DNA of 64,000 nucleotides from Candidatus Phytoplasma luffae (GCF_018024475.1 NZ_CP054393.1:620001-684000); one strand, 5' to 3'; counted from the first letter of the stretch, positions 1 to 9,307 are shown. A program made the numbers and translations. Notes: a model not told the origin generated them from the letters alone.

Positions 1-430
1 CATTTTCCTTTCCGTGAGGTTTGTTGTTGTTTTTTAATTTTAGTATTTTTTTTCTTGCTTTTTTCTCTTGCCAATGAGCAACTTTTACTTTTTGCACTTC
101 TAATTGGGATTGGAGTTTTTCTTGGTTTTCATTTATTTTATCTAGTTTTTTTAATAACTGTTTTTCTAAATATTCTTGTTTGGCGTTTTGGATTTCTAAA
201 TTTTGGAGTTTTTTGTTGGGGAAAAAGAGGCCTAAAATCAAATCTTTGACGAAAATCAAAATATTTGCAATTAATTTAAAAATAGGTTTGAAACCAGAGA
301 CAATAAGAATAGTGAAAATCGTTGTTTGGATTCCGTCTATTCTTCGTTCAAGGATTTCGGTAGTGCTAAATCCTTTAGAGTAATTTAAGATAAAATTGCT
401 AATTGTTGCAAATAATGAAAAAATAAACAT
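1..430 (-). CDS. PMU-type membrane coiled-coil protein (3' end outside window)
   Basis: The reading frame opens with ATG at 430-428 behind an AAGGAG Shine-Dalgarno and runs off the left edge without a stop, so about 143 residues are visible. The protein starts MFIFSLFATI, has two hydrophobic stretches (about residues 1-15 and 38-75), then a Lys/Glu/Gln-rich coiled-coil segment from about residue 85. It begins 12 bases after the HU gene and is the fourth gene of a minus-strand operon typical of phytoplasma potential mobile units. I do not recognise a function. A membrane anchor with a cytoplasmic coiled coil is the most that can be said. Confidence 0.7.
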   Translation of the reverse strand, partial: MFIFSLFATISNFILNYSKGFSTTEILERRIDGIQTTIFTILIVSGFKPIFKLIANILIFVKDLILGLFFPNKKLQNLEIQNAKQEYLEKQLLKKLDKINENQEKLQSQLEVQKVKVAHWQEKKARKKILKLKNNNKPHGKEN

Positions 431-442
431 AATTTATTCTCC

Positions 443-733
443 TTATTTTAATTTAAGGTTTTTGACTTCATCTTTAATAGTTTTAGAAAGTTTAAAATTT
501 ACCACAGTTTTTGTAGGGATTTTGAGTTTTTTACCTGTTTGGGGGTTTCTTCCCACGCGGGCTTTTCTTGATTTTAAGATGAATTTGCCAATTGAAGGTG
601 ATAATACCACTTCTTCGTTGGATGTGATTGCTTTGATTAAAGCATTTTCGAACGAGTTGTAAAAATCTTGGGTTTGAGTAACCGAAGTTTTATGCATTAC
701 TGCGATAGTTTTGATTAATTCTTTTTTTGTCAT
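443..733 (-). CDS. hup: HU/IHF-family DNA-binding protein
   Basis: This 96-residue protein is a histone-like HU/IHF-family protein, which binds and bends DNA as a dimer. The start MTKKELIKTIA, the central VVLSPSIGKF and the DNA-binding arm ARVGRNPQTGKKLKIP (family consensus R.GRNP.TG) are all visible. It lies 15 bases after ssb and just before a membrane protein gene in a compact operon led by a sigma factor. Phytoplasma PMUs carry such himA/HU copies beside ssb and sigF, so this is probably the mobile-unit paralogue rather than the main chromosomal HU. That assignment is inferred from context. Confidence 0.93.
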   Translation of the reverse strand: MTKKELIKTIAVMHKTSVTQTQDFYNSFENALIKAITSNEEVVLSPSIGKFILKSRKARVGRNPQTGKKLKIPTKTVVNFKLSKTIKDEVKNLKLK

Positions 734-748
734 TTTAGTGACTCCTTT

Positions 749-1072
749 TTAATTTTGGGTTGGGGGGTTATTATCTAAAAAGATAACATTGTTTAAAATA
801 ACTTTAGTATTGGTTTTGTTTTGGTTTTCGTTATTAGTGTATTTTTGAATAGATAATGTTCCTTCTATATATATTTTTGAACCTTTGTGTAAATATTTAC
901 TCATGTTTTCTGCTTGATTACGAAAGGCAACACAGTGGATGAATTGAACTTTATCTTTATTGTTGATAGCTAAGTTGAAATCAATTTTTGTGATTTGTTC
1001 ATTATTAATATGAATGTATTGTGATTCTAGGGCGTTAGTGATGCGGCCGATTAATTGAACTTTATTTAACAT
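749..1072 (-). CDS. ssb: Single-stranded DNA-binding protein (PMU copy)
   Basis: This 107-residue protein is a short SSB with one OB fold: MLNKVQLIGRITNALE at the N-terminus, then FNLAINNKD, FIHCVAFRNQAENMSKYLHKGSK and IEGTLSIQKY, matching the strands and loop of bacterial SSB. The acidic C-terminal tip (DDxPF-like) of cellular SSB is absent, since the protein ends NPPTQN. It may therefore not recruit the usual partner proteins. It begins 4 bases after the sigma-factor stop and is followed by HU. It probably serves replication or transfer of a PMU. Confidence 0.93.
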   Translation of the reverse strand: MLNKVQLIGRITNALESQYIHINNEQITKIDFNLAINNKDKVQFIHCVAFRNQAENMSKYLHKGSKIYIEGTLSIQKYTNNENQNKTNTKVILNNVIFLDNNPPTQN

Positions 1073-1076
1073 TTTT

Positions 1077-1697
1077 TTATTTCTCCATTGGTTTTTTAGG
1101 TTTTAATTTTAGAATAGCTATTTTTTTGATGTTGATTATTGTTTGAAGTTTTAAATTTATTTTTAGCGCGATCTCTTGGTTGGTATGAGGTCGTTGATAA
1201 GTTTCGTTGATGTTGTCTAAAGTGATACCAAAACTTAAACAAATAATATTAAATCCTGTTTTACTTAATTTCTTTTTTAGTTTTTTTAACAAACATTCGT
1301 GATTTGTTTGTTTTAACCATAATTGATGAGGATTGGGGTTGCTGATTTTATAAGGTTGATATTTTTCTTCTTGAAAACTAATATTGTTTGGTTTAGTAGA
1401 TTTTTGTGGGATTGAAGGAGAATAACTTTTTCTTATTAGTTCATTGATTTCAGATTTAATTGTTGGTTTTGCATAGGCGATAAAGTCATAACCTAAATCT
1501 TGGTAATTACTTAGGGCTTTCGTTAATCCTAAAACTCCTTCTTGATATAAATCTTGTTTTTGGAGCAATTTAGGATAATATTTAAATTTACCAACAATTT
1601 TATTTATTAATGGCAAATGAAGATCAATTAATTGATCTCTTATTTCTAAATTCTTTTTATTTTTTAAAAAATCTTTAAATAATTTTTTTCTTAACAT
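1077..1697 (-). CDS. PMU sigma-70-family factor (SigF-like)
   Basis: This 206-residue protein resembles an alternative sigma factor. Region 2 is recognisable at about residues 20-95 (INKIVGKFKYYPK, LYQEGVLGLTKAL, YDFIAYAKPTIKSEINELIR). A C-terminal helix-turn-helix-like segment (EIALKINLKLQTIINIKK) could be region 4. It is the first gene of the sigma-ssb-HU-membrane protein operon, with an AAAGGG ribosome site and a perfect 16-bp palindrome just upstream. A second, diverged homologue lies at 28280-29020. In phytoplasmas such factors are PMU genes thought to direct a subset of promoters. Which promoters this one reads is not known. Confidence 0.85.
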   Translation of the reverse strand: MLRKKLFKDFLKNKKNLEIRDQLIDLHLPLINKIVGKFKYYPKLLQKQDLYQEGVLGLTKALSNYQDLGYDFIAYAKPTIKSEINELIRKSYSPSIPQKSTKPNNISFQEEKYQPYKISNPNPHQLWLKQTNHECLLKKLKKKLSKTGFNIICLSFGITLDNINETYQRPHTNQEIALKINLKLQTIINIKKIAILKLKPKKPMEK

Positions 1698-1708
1698 TTA
1701 ATCCCTTT

Positions 1709-1724
1709 CTAAAAACGTTTTTAG
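1709..1724. promoter_or_regulatory. Perfect 16-bp palindrome before the sigma gene
   Basis: CTAAAAACGTTTTTAG is a perfect inverted repeat that ends next to the ribosome binding site of the minus-strand sigma gene. It could be an operator or a small RNA hairpin in the leader. There is no direct evidence of function. Confidence 0.4.
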
Positions 1725-1805
1725 AAAAGATATGAAAATTAATTTTATTCTTAGAGAATAAAAAAAGACTAACTTAATAGTTAGCCTTAAATAAATTTTA
1801 AAAAA

Positions 1806-1986
1806 CAAAAAGTGTCTAAAGTTTTGGAATACCTCAGACTTATTTAAAGAATTTGAACAATGTTATAAAATTATTTTAGATTATTTATATTCTATTTTGA
1901 TTTTTATTACAAATATTATTTTAATTTCTATACTAACTGACAAAAAGTTAACTGAGGAAAAAAATAAAATAAAGAATACTAAATAA
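1806..1986 (+). pseudogene. Remnant of a small membrane protein
   Basis: A plus frame from about 1806 to a TAA at 1986 reads about 60 codons (FWNTSDLFKEFEQCYKI, then a hydrophobic stretch ending LISILTDKK). It has no ATG, TTG or GTG start and follows a stop codon directly. It looks like the end of a decayed membrane protein. Apart from this, the 1698-2125 gap holds only hairpins. Confidence 0.3.
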
Positions 1987-2030
1987 AATATTAAACATAA
2001 GTTTTGATAAATTTTAAATAATAAAAAAAA

Positions 2031-2052
2031 GATCCATTTTAAAAAATGGATC
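2031..2052. terminator. Bidirectional terminator
   Basis: A GATCCATTTT stem pairs with AAAATGGATC, with an A-run on the left and a T-run on the right. It can stop transcripts in either direction between the pyk and sigma regions. Confidence 0.75.
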
Positions 2053-2084
2053 TTTTTTTATTTTATAGAAAGCAAAATAAATAA

Positions 2085-2114
2085 AAAACCTAGTTAATAA
2101 AAAAACTAGGTTTT
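2085..2114 (-). terminator. Terminator of pyk
   Basis: AAAACCTAGTT pairs with AACTAGGTTTT around an A/T loop immediately downstream of the pyk stop codon. It lies in the right place to end the 2HCT-pyk transcript. Confidence 0.7.
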
Positions 2115-2125
2115 AAAAATATTTT

Positions 2126-3469
2126 TTATAATGATTTAATTTCTATTTTATTTTGTTTAATTAATAATAAATTTTTATTATCATTATCTAAATTATTAAT
2201 TTTTTCATCTAATTCTTCTTGATTTAAAACAGGTATTACTCCAAAACTTAAAGCTAACATTCTTGCTTCTTTAACATCTGATAATTTAGCAAAAACGCAA
2301 ATAGAAGGATGGAATTTTGAAATATTATAAGCATCTTCAAAATTATCTACTATAATAGCTTTTATGTCTGAACAATTAGCCATTTCTACAGCTTTTAATA
2401 ATAATTCTTCTTGTATGTTTTGAGGTTGATAAAAATTAGAATAATATTCGTAATCTACATATTGTTCTGCTTGATGATTTATTTTAGCCATATATTTAAC
2501 TGATTCTAATGGATAATCACCAGATGCTGATTCACCTGATAACATAGTAGAAGTAGCTCCTTCTTTTGTTGCGTTAAATACATCAGAAATTTCTGCTTTA
2601 GTTGGACGAGGGTTTCTTTGCATAGATTCTAACATTTGAGTTGCTACAATAACAGGTTTTCCTTGTTCTAAACATTGTTGAATCATATCTGTTTGATATA
2701 TAGGAACTAATTCGCCAGGCACTTCGATACCTAGATCTCCTCTAGCAACCATAATACCATCCGAAACTTCAATAATTTCTTCTAAATTATTGATACCTTC
2801 TTGGTTTTCTATTTTAGAAATTATTTTAACATGTTCAGCATTATTTTCTACTAAAATTTGTTTAATATCTTTAACGTCTTGTGCATTTCTTACAAAAGAA
2901 GCCGCTATAAAATCATAATCTTCTTTCGCTGCAAAAACAATATCTTTATGATCTTTAGAAGAAATAAAATCTATTTGTAAATTAACACTAGGAACATTGA
3001 TTCCACGACGGGATTTTAAAACATGAGTATTTTTTGCTTTTGTAACTAATTCTTCTTTTTGAATGTTTTTTTCTATAACTTCTAAAGTTAAATAACCATC
3101 ATCGACATAAATCATATCTCCGACATTTAATTCTTTTATAAAATCTTTATAAGTTACAGAAAAACTATTAGCGTTACCTAAAATTTCTTTAACATAAATT
3201 TTAACTAATGAGTCTTTTTCAATAGTAACTAAACCATCAAATTCGTGAGTTCTTACTTCAGGACCTTTTGTATCTAACATTAAACCAACATTTTTTTTTA
3301 ATTCTTTATTTAAATCTTTTATATTTTTGATTAAAACTTTACTTTTGTCATAATCAGCATGAGTAAAGTTAAAACGAGCAACGCATAAACCAGATTGTAT
3401 TAATTGTTTTAAAATTTCTTTGTTAGAGGAGGCAGGTCCTAAAGTACAAACCATTTTAGTTTTATTCAT
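2126..3469 (-). CDS. pyk: Pyruvate kinase
   Basis: This 447-residue protein catalyses the last ATP-forming step of glycolysis, phosphoenolpyruvate plus ADP to pyruvate plus ATP. Visible signatures are KMVCTLGPASS at the start, ARFNFTHAD, DTKGPEVR, the active-site block ISKIENQEGINNLEEI, and DGIMVARGDLGIEVP followed by PVIVATQMLESM. Most of the family has 470-590 residues, so this one has a minimal C domain and lacks the extra phosphohistidine domain. It follows the 2-hydroxycarboxylate carrier gene by 57 bases on the same strand and probably shares its promoter, which links carboxylate uptake with pyruvate metabolism. Confidence 0.98.
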   Translation of the reverse strand: MNKTKMVCTLGPASSNKEILKQLIQSGLCVARFNFTHADYDKSKVLIKNIKDLNKELKKNVGLMLDTKGPEVRTHEFDGLVTIEKDSLVKIYVKEILGNANSFSVTYKDFIKELNVGDMIYVDDGYLTLEVIEKNIQKEELVTKAKNTHVLKSRRGINVPSVNLQIDFISSKDHKDIVFAAKEDYDFIAASFVRNAQDVKDIKQILVENNAEHVKIISKIENQEGINNLEEIIEVSDGIMVARGDLGIEVPGELVPIYQTDMIQQCLEQGKPVIVATQMLESMQRNPRPTKAEISDVFNATKEGATSTMLSGESASGDYPLESVKYMAKINHQAEQYVDYEYYSNFYQPQNIQEELLLKAVEMANCSDIKAIIVDNFEDAYNISKFHPSICVFAKLSDVKEARMLALSFGVIPVLNQEELDEKINNLDNDNKNLLLIKQNKIEIKSL

Positions 3470-3526
3470 TAAAAAATTTATTCCCTTTTTAATTTTATTA
3501 AAATAAAAATTATAAATTGTTATACA

Positions 3527-4927
3527 TTAATTATAAACGAAACCAATTAGAATACTTGAAACAGTATAAATTATAGGTCCTACAACTCTAGTAGATATCA
3601 TAGCGAAAGGTAATAAATCTGAACGTTTAGTAATTTCCATTACTCCAATATTACCAGTCCCACCAATACTATGAGAGGAGATACCTGCAGTTAAAGAGGC
3701 TTCAAAAGCGTTAAATTTAAAATATTTAGCTAATAAGAAGGTAATTATAACAGTTGATAATAAAGAAGTTAAAACCATTATTACAACTTTATAATCCATT
3801 GCAACTTCTTTTAATACTGAAAATTTAGTAGTTAAACCTAAACCAGCTAAAACAGGTATTGTAAAGTTAGTGCTAATATATTTTCCAGTTTGTGACATGT
3901 AATTTTGATTCTCATCAGAAATTAAATTGAAAATTTTAATAAGAACTAAAAATAAAATCACATAAACCATAGCATCTAATTTTAAATTTTTATTTATTTT
4001 AGTCATACCAAAATTGATCATTTCACCTACAGAATACAACCCCATAATCAAAATCATACCAATACCGATATTTTTATAATTTAATTGAATTTTATTTTTG
4101 CTTAGTTGAGAATTTTTTATTTGGTTTTTTTCTAAAAGTCCTTTTCCACTGAATTTAGTTTTATTAAATATAACAAATAAAATACCAGCTAAAAATATAC
4201 TTAAAGAACGCGCAAAAACTAAAGGAGCTATAATAATACTTCTTATTGTATCACTTGGTATTTTTTGAAAAATAGTTCCCATTTTTCCATATGCCCAACC
4301 ATTAATTCCTAAATTAGTACCACCATTAGTCAAAGGAAAACATACAAAAAAAATAGAGTCTAAAAACGAACCTTTACTTTTGTATTGAAGACTTTTATGA
4401 CATTTATATCCTAAAGCCCAACCGATAGTACCAGTTAAAAGAATAGCTGATGTAACAGTTATCAAAGTTAAAGGAATAAAACGAGAAAGCGATCTTCTTA
4501 ATAAATTACGATCTACACTTAAAATACTACCAGCGATAACCAAAGTTATAAAAAATTGAGAAAAATTAACACCTAAACCTAAAGAAGTATCATTTGTGTC
4601 TGGTTTAGCGAAGAAAGACTTCTTAAAATTATCAGCTACTGTTTTATTAATTATTCCTCTATGAACTAAATAAGAAGGGACTAAAATACATAATAAAAAA
4701 CCTAATCCTAACTTATTTAAATAAGGAACACTTTGGCCAATAAAATTTAAACCAAACCCTAAGATCATCATTAAAAATAAAGGAGTTAAAATAGGATGCC
4801 ATAATTTCTTGATATCACCAGGATGATAATTAATTAATACTATATGCGCAGATCCTATTAATAAAAGACCTAAAAATAATAAAGGATGTATACCGAATAT
4901 ATAGTAATCTTTTTTAATTTTAAACAT
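3527..4927 (-). CDS. 2-hydroxycarboxylate (malate/citrate) symporter
   Basis: This 466-residue polytopic protein has about 11 hydrophobic helices. It contains the two re-entrant GGxG-type signatures of the 2HCT family: FPLTNGGTNLGINGW in the middle and SSHSIGGTGNIGVMEI near the C-terminus. The family (CitS, MleP, CimH) imports citrate or malate with cations or in exchange for lactate. Phytoplasmas use malate as a carbon source through such carriers and malic enzyme, so malate is the likelier substrate here. It is the first gene before pyk, with a promoter at 4998-5026. Substrate choice is inferred. Confidence 0.9.
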   Translation of the reverse strand: MFKIKKDYYIFGIHPLLFLGLLLIGSAHIVLINYHPGDIKKLWHPILTPLFLMMILGFGLNFIGQSVPYLNKLGLGFLLCILVPSYLVHRGIINKTVADNFKKSFFAKPDTNDTSLGLGVNFSQFFITLVIAGSILSVDRNLLRRSLSRFIPLTLITVTSAILLTGTIGWALGYKCHKSLQYKSKGSFLDSIFFVCFPLTNGGTNLGINGWAYGKMGTIFQKIPSDTIRSIIIAPLVFARSLSIFLAGILFVIFNKTKFSGKGLLEKNQIKNSQLSKNKIQLNYKNIGIGMILIMGLYSVGEMINFGMTKINKNLKLDAMVYVILFLVLIKIFNLISDENQNYMSQTGKYISTNFTIPVLAGLGLTTKFSVLKEVAMDYKVVIMVLTSLLSTVIITFLLAKYFKFNAFEASLTAGISSHSIGGTGNIGVMEITKRSDLLPFAMISTRVVGPIIYTVSSILIGFVYN

Positions 4928-4997
4928 ACAACAATTTTCTTTCTTAATATTTTTAATGTAAAATTATTAATAATTTCTTAATGAATCTTACTATAAA

Positions 4998-5026
4998 ATT
5001 AAAACAATTTTTTTAATAATTGTCAA
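4998..5026 (-). promoter_or_regulatory. Promoter of the 2HCT-pyk operon
   Basis: On the minus strand TTGACA (5026-5021) is followed after 17 bases by TTTAAT (5003-4998), close to the housekeeping sigma consensus. It lies about 70 bases before the 2HCT start codon. The rest of the 4928-5417 gap holds the trmD promoter and an AAAAGTAA/TTACTTTT hairpin at 5144-5169, and I see no gene in it. Confidence 0.55.
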
Positions 5027-5236
5027 TATTATATTGAAAATTATTAATTTATTAATAAATAATAAAATTGCACATATTTATTATAAAACTAATTAATATA
5101 ATTTGTTAAATTATATGTCAAATATGAAACATGATAAAGTAATAAAAGTAACATAAATATATTACTTTTGACAAATTTTTTTATTTTAAATTTATTTTAT
5201 AAAATTATTAAATTTATTTAGTTGTTAAAAATTATA

Positions 5237-5265
5237 TTGACAGTTTTTAAAATTTAACTTATAAT
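5237..5265 (+). promoter_or_regulatory. trmD: Consensus promoter upstream of trmD
   Basis: TTGACA (5237-5242), a 17-base spacer and TATAAT (5260-5265) form a perfect housekeeping promoter. Transcription would start near 5272, giving a leader of roughly 145 bases before trmD. That leader contains an AGAGGCGG stretch with no open frame behind it. Confidence 0.75.
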
Positions 5266-5417
5266 ATAATAGATGATATTTTTATATTTTAAAATTAATG
5301 AATTAATTTTAAGAGGCGGATTTAATTTTTTTATTTTTAATAATTATAATAAACACTTAATATTAATCTGTTTTTCAACATTTTTTTCAAAAGACATTTA
5401 AAAATGGTAAAAATTAT

Positions 5418-6143
5418 ATGAAAATTGATGTAATTACTATTTTTCCTCATTTTTTTGATATTTTTTTAAATACATCTATAATTAAAAGAGCTATTGAAAA
5501 AAAAAAAGTTCACATTCAAATGCATGATTTAAGAAAATATAGCCAAAGGAAACATCAACAAATAGATGATACTCCATATGGAGGTGATCATGGTATGATT
5601 TTAGCTTTCCCTCCTTTTTATGAATGTTTGAAAAAAATAAAAACTGATAAAAGTCAAGTAGTTTTATTATCGCCACAAGGAAAAGTTTTAAACCAAAAGA
5701 AAGCTAATTATTATGTTCAAAATTATTATCATTTGATTCTTTTATGCGGCCATTATGAAGGAATAGATGCGAGAATAATCGAACATATAGATGAAGAAAT
5801 TTCGATTGGCGATTATGTTTTAACAGGTGGCGAAATAGCAGCTACAGTTATTATAGATACTTTAACACGTTTGTTGCCAGGAGTAATAAAAAAAGAATCT
5901 TATTTAGAAGATTCACATCAAAATATAATTTTAAAATATCCACAATATACTAAACCAAAAGAATATAAAGGATACAAAGTTCCTGATGTACTTATTTCAG
6001 GTAATCATGAAAAAATTAAACAATGGCGCCAAGAACAAAGTTTAAAAATTACTTGGTTAAAAAGACCAGATTTATTATCTAAAATATCTTTAAATGAAAA
6101 ACAAGAAAAATTGTTAAATAAAATTAAAAAAGAAAAAAAATAA
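5418..6143 (+). CDS. trmD: tRNA (guanine37-N1)-methyltransferase
   Basis: This 241-residue SPOUT-class enzyme methylates G37 next to the anticodon of some tRNAs with S-adenosylmethionine, preventing +1 frameshifts. Typical blocks are [38 protein letters not shown] and the knotted cofactor site [11 protein letters not shown], then KYPQYTKP. Length is normal. In most bacteria it sits between rimM and rplS behind rpsP. Here it stands apart, rpsP and rplS lie some 20 kb away, and no rimM is seen in this window. It is followed by tyrS and then the suf pair on the same strand. Confidence 0.98.
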   Translation: MKIDVITIFPHFFDIFLNTSIIKRAIEKKKVHIQMHDLRKYSQRKHQQIDDTPYGGDHGMILAFPPFYECLKKIKTDKSQVVLLSPQGKVLNQKKANYYVQNYYHLILLCGHYEGIDARIIEHIDEEISIGDYVLTGGEIAATVIIDTLTRLLPGVIKKESYLEDSHQNIILKYPQYTKPKEYKGYKVPDVLISGNHEKIKQWRQEQSLKITWLKRPDLLSKISLNEKQEKLLNKIKKEKK

Positions 6144-6278
6144 CTTTTTATATTTTGAAAAATTTTTACTTATTATCTAATTCGATTAAATAAATAAAAT
6201 ATTAATTTTTATCTACTTTATTTTTTTTATAAAAATACAAATTAATATATTTTTAATTATTATTAACCAGGAGTAATT

Positions 6279-7547
6279 ATGTTATTGTTTGAAGAATTAA
6301 AATGGCGTTATTTAATCAAAGATTGTAGCGATCAGGTTCAACTAGAAAAAACATTGAATACCAAAAAAATTAATTTTTATTGCGGTATAGATCCGACATC
6401 TACTTCTTTAACTGTTGGACATTTAGTCCAAATTATAACTGCTTTACTTCTTAAAAAACATGGTCATACTCCTTTTATTGTTATTGGAGGAACAACTTGT
6501 TTAATTGGAGATCCAAAAGAAAAAGAAGAAAGGAAATTATTAAAACCTAGTCAAATTATTGAAAATGTTAATAAAATTAAAAAACAATTAAAAAAATTAT
6601 TATTTAATAAAGGAGTTGTTTTTGTTAATAATTTCGATTGGCTTTCTAAAATAGATTTAATAACTTTTTTAAGAACTTATGGAAAAAATTTTAATATCAA
6701 CTATATGTTGTCAAAAGACATTATCTCTAAAAGATTAGATAAAGGGATTTCTTATACTGAATTTTCTTATATGATTTTACAAGCGATTGATTTTCATAAT
6801 TTATATTGCAATTATAAAGTACAAATGCAATTTGGTGGTTCAGATCAATGGGGCAATATCACTAGCGGTTTAGAATTGATTCGAAAGTTAGAAGGTAAAA
6901 AAACATTAGATGAAAAACCTTTAGGAATGAGTACACATCTTTTATTAAAAAGAGATGGTACTAAATTTGGAAAAAGCGAACAAGGAACTTTATGGTTGGA
7001 TCCAAAATTAACTAATCCTTATCAAATTTACCAATATTTTATTAACACTGAAGATGAAGAAGTTATTCGTTATCTAAAAAGTTTAACTTTGTTATCACCA
7101 AACGAAATTATAGAATTAGAAAAAGATAATAAAATTAATCCTCAAAATAAATTAGCTCAAAAAAAATTAGCTGAAGAAATAGTGATTTTTTTACATGGCG
7201 AAAAAGAATTAAAAAAATGTTTAGAAGTGAACAAAGTTTTATTTGGGAATCAAAATAAACCAATTAAAGAAACAATTTATATTCTTTTAGAAAAAATTTT
7301 ATTTTCTCATCGCGCAAAAGAAGATATAAAGTTAATAGACGCTTTAGTTAAAACTAAATTAGCTTCATCTAAAACAGAAGCTCGTCAATTAATTTCCGTT
7401 GGATCAATTCAAATTTTTAATAAAAAAGTAACTGAAATAAATTTTGTTTTAAAACAAAAAGAAGCTGTATATGAACGTTATTTTTTATTAAAAAAAAGTA
7501 AAAAACATAACGCTTTAATTGTTTTTGAATCTATTAAAATTGATTAA
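6279..7547 (+). CDS. tyrS: Tyrosyl-tRNA synthetase
   Basis: This 422-residue class I synthetase charges tRNA-Tyr. The nucleotide-binding signature GIDPTSTSLTVGHL replaces the classical HIGH with VGHL. The tyrosine pocket is visible as YMILQAIDF and QFGGSDQWGN, and the second class I motif as KFGKSEQGTLWLD. The last 80 residues form an S4 RNA-binding domain (TEARQLISVGSIQI). Length matches the bacterial TyrRS family. An AGGAG site precedes the ATG. No T-box leader is evident in the 135-base gap upstream. Confidence 0.98.
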   Translation: MLLFEELKWRYLIKDCSDQVQLEKTLNTKKINFYCGIDPTSTSLTVGHLVQIITALLLKKHGHTPFIVIGGTTCLIGDPKEKEERKLLKPSQIIENVNKIKKQLKKLLFNKGVVFVNNFDWLSKIDLITFLRTYGKNFNINYMLSKDIISKRLDKGISYTEFSYMILQAIDFHNLYCNYKVQMQFGGSDQWGNITSGLELIRKLEGKKTLDEKPLGMSTHLLLKRDGTKFGKSEQGTLWLDPKLTNPYQIYQYFINTEDEEVIRYLKSLTLLSPNEIIELEKDNKINPQNKLAQKKLAEEIVIFLHGEKELKKCLEVNKVLFGNQNKPIKETIYILLEKILFSHRAKEDIKLIDALVKTKLASSKTEARQLISVGSIQIFNKKVTEINFVLKQKEAVYERYFLLKKSKKHNALIVFESIKID

Positions 7548-7573
7548 AAAAAAGGATTTGATTAAAATTTTAT

Positions 7574-8770
7574 ATGAAAGATAATATATACCGTTGTTTA
7601 TTTCCTATATTTCAAAAATATCCTGATTTAGTTTATTTAGAATCAAGCGCCACCTCATTAAAACCACAGATTTTAATTGATTCTTTAAATAATTTTTATA
7701 AATTTAATGGATTAGGAAATAAATCTTTTGGTTTTTTATCACAAGAAAATAGTCAAAAAATTATAGAAACTCGTAAATTAGTAGCTCAATTTATTAACTC
7801 CGAACCAGAAGAAATTATTTTCACAAAAGGAAGCACAGACGGATTAAATCAAATTGCCTTCGGTTTAACTCATTTAATTAAAGAAGGAGATGAAATTATT
7901 GTTTCTGATTTAGAACATAATTCTTCTTTATTACCTTGGATGAGAATAGCTAAACAAAAAAAAGCTAAACTAGTTTTTATTCCTTTAAATGAACAATATA
8001 AAATAACATTAGAAAATTTTAAAAAAGTTTTGAATTCTAAAACTAAAATAGTAGCTTTAATACATGTTTCACATATCTTAGGATATATAACACCAATAGA
8101 AGAAATTGTAAAAGAAACTAGGCGTTTCCAAACAATAATAATTTTAGATACTACTCAATCACCAGGGCATATACCTTTAGATGTGAAAAAATTAGGAATC
8201 GATTTAATGGTTTTTACTTCTCATAAAATGTATGGTCCTTTTGGGTTAGGAATTTTATTTGGCAAAAAAAAAATACTATCAGAAATGAAACCACTTTTTG
8301 TCGGTGGTAGAATGGCTCAAAACGTTTTAAAAGATGATTTTGAAATTTCAACTATTCCTGATAGATTTGAAGCTGGTACACCAAATTTGTCAGCGATTAT
8401 TCCTTTTAAAGATACTTTAGAATGGTTAATATCTTTAGGATTTGATAATATAAAAAAATATGAAGAAGAACTTTATAATTTTTTACTTGAAAAAATAAAA
8501 AAAATAAAAGATATTATAATTTATAATGAAAAACCAGATATTGGGATAGTGACTTTTAATTTAAAAAATATTCATTCTCATGATGTTGCTAGTTTTTTAG
8601 CAGAAAATAATATTTATGTTAGTCATGGAAATATTTGTTCTCATTTAGCAGTTAATAAAATGAAAACTAATAATGTTGTGCGCGTTTCTTTAGGGATTTA
8701 TAACAATAAACAAGATATTATAACTTTTATTAAATGTTTAACCGAAGTACAAAATATTTACCAAAGATAA
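7574..8770 (+). CDS. sufS: Cysteine desulfurase (SufS type)
   Basis: This 398-residue PLP enzyme takes sulfur from cysteine and hands it to the scaffold or transfer protein encoded next door. The PLP lysine is in TSHKMYGPFG (about K218), and HNSSLLPW and DTTQSPGH line the cofactor pocket. The catalytic cysteine is C355 in GNICSHLA, the short-loop SufS arrangement. The ATG is fixed by an in-frame TGA 15 bases upstream. It is paired with sufU 49 bases downstream, a minimal Fe-S or tRNA-thiolation system as in other mollicutes. No sufB, sufC or sufD is seen here. Confidence 0.95.
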   Translation: MKDNIYRCLFPIFQKYPDLVYLESSATSLKPQILIDSLNNFYKFNGLGNKSFGFLSQENSQKIIETRKLVAQFINSEPEEIIFTKGSTDGLNQIAFGLTHLIKEGDEIIVSDLEHNSSLLPWMRIAKQKKAKLVFIPLNEQYKITLENFKKVLNSKTKIVALIHVSHILGYITPIEEIVKETRRFQTIIILDTTQSPGHIPLDVKKLGIDLMVFTSHKMYGPFGLGILFGKKKILSEMKPLFVGGRMAQNVLKDDFEISTIPDRFEAGTPNLSAIIPFKDTLEWLISLGFDNIKKYEEELYNFLLEKIKKIKDIIIYNEKPDIGIVTFNLKNIHSHDVASFLAENNIYVSHGNICSHLAVNKMKTNNVVRVSLGIYNNKQDIITFIKCLTEVQNIYQR

Positions 8771-8819
8771 TATAATTTTAAATATATTGTTCCAAATATT
8801 GAAATAAAAAGAGTTTTTT

Positions 8820-9260
8820 ATGGATCAAAACCAAATTTATCGTAAATTGATTTTAAAACATTACAAAAAACCTCAAAATGAAGGTTATATAGAGGATAAA
8901 CGTTATTTGATATCTTCTAAAAGTAATATTTCTTGTGGGGATTCTATCGCTATACAAGTTTATATAGATAATTATTCAATAATAGATATTAAATTTACAG
9001 CTAATGGATGTTCATTATTGATTGCTTCAGCTTCTTTAATGACAACTATTATCAAAAAACAAAAATTAATGAAATCTTTAGAGCAAATAAATCTTTTTTT
9101 AAAAACTTTAGAAACCAAAGATTATATAAATCCTGATTTAAATACAGAACTAAAAGTTTTTGAATTAATCAAAAATTTTCCTAGTAAAATAAATTGTGTA
9201 GCTATGCCTTGGCAAACTTTATTACAATTATTAAATGATATTAATACATTCCAAAACTAA
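8820..9260 (+). CDS. sufU: SufU/IscU-type sulfur acceptor
   Basis: This 146-residue protein is the partner of SufS. The three conserved cysteines are C39 (SCGD), C64 (NGCSL) and C126 (INCVAMPW), with D41 after the first, as in zinc-binding SufU proteins that accept persulfide sulfur. It follows sufS directly and is closed by a strong hairpin at 9264-9307. Whether it acts as an Fe-S scaffold or only as a sulfurtransferase for SufS cannot be told from sequence. Confidence 0.93.
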   Translation: MDQNQIYRKLILKHYKKPQNEGYIEDKRYLISSKSNISCGDSIAIQVYIDNYSIIDIKFTANGCSLLIASASLMTTIIKKQKLMKSLEQINLFLKTLETKDYINPDLNTELKVFELIKNFPSKINCVAMPWQTLLQLLNDINTFQN

Positions 9261-9263
9261 AAT

Positions 9264-9307
9264 AAACCTATATATTAATTTTTCAAATAATTAATTATAT
9301 AGGTTTA
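9264..9307 (+). terminator. Terminator of the trmD-tyrS-suf run
   Basis: AAACCTATATA and TATATAGGTTT pair around an A/T loop, followed by an A/T-rich tail with short T-runs. It begins just after the sufU stop. Confidence 0.75.

Noticed and set aside
6144-6278. T-box leader for tyrS
   Set aside because: The 135-base gap lacks the conserved T-box sequence and a terminator/antiterminator pair.
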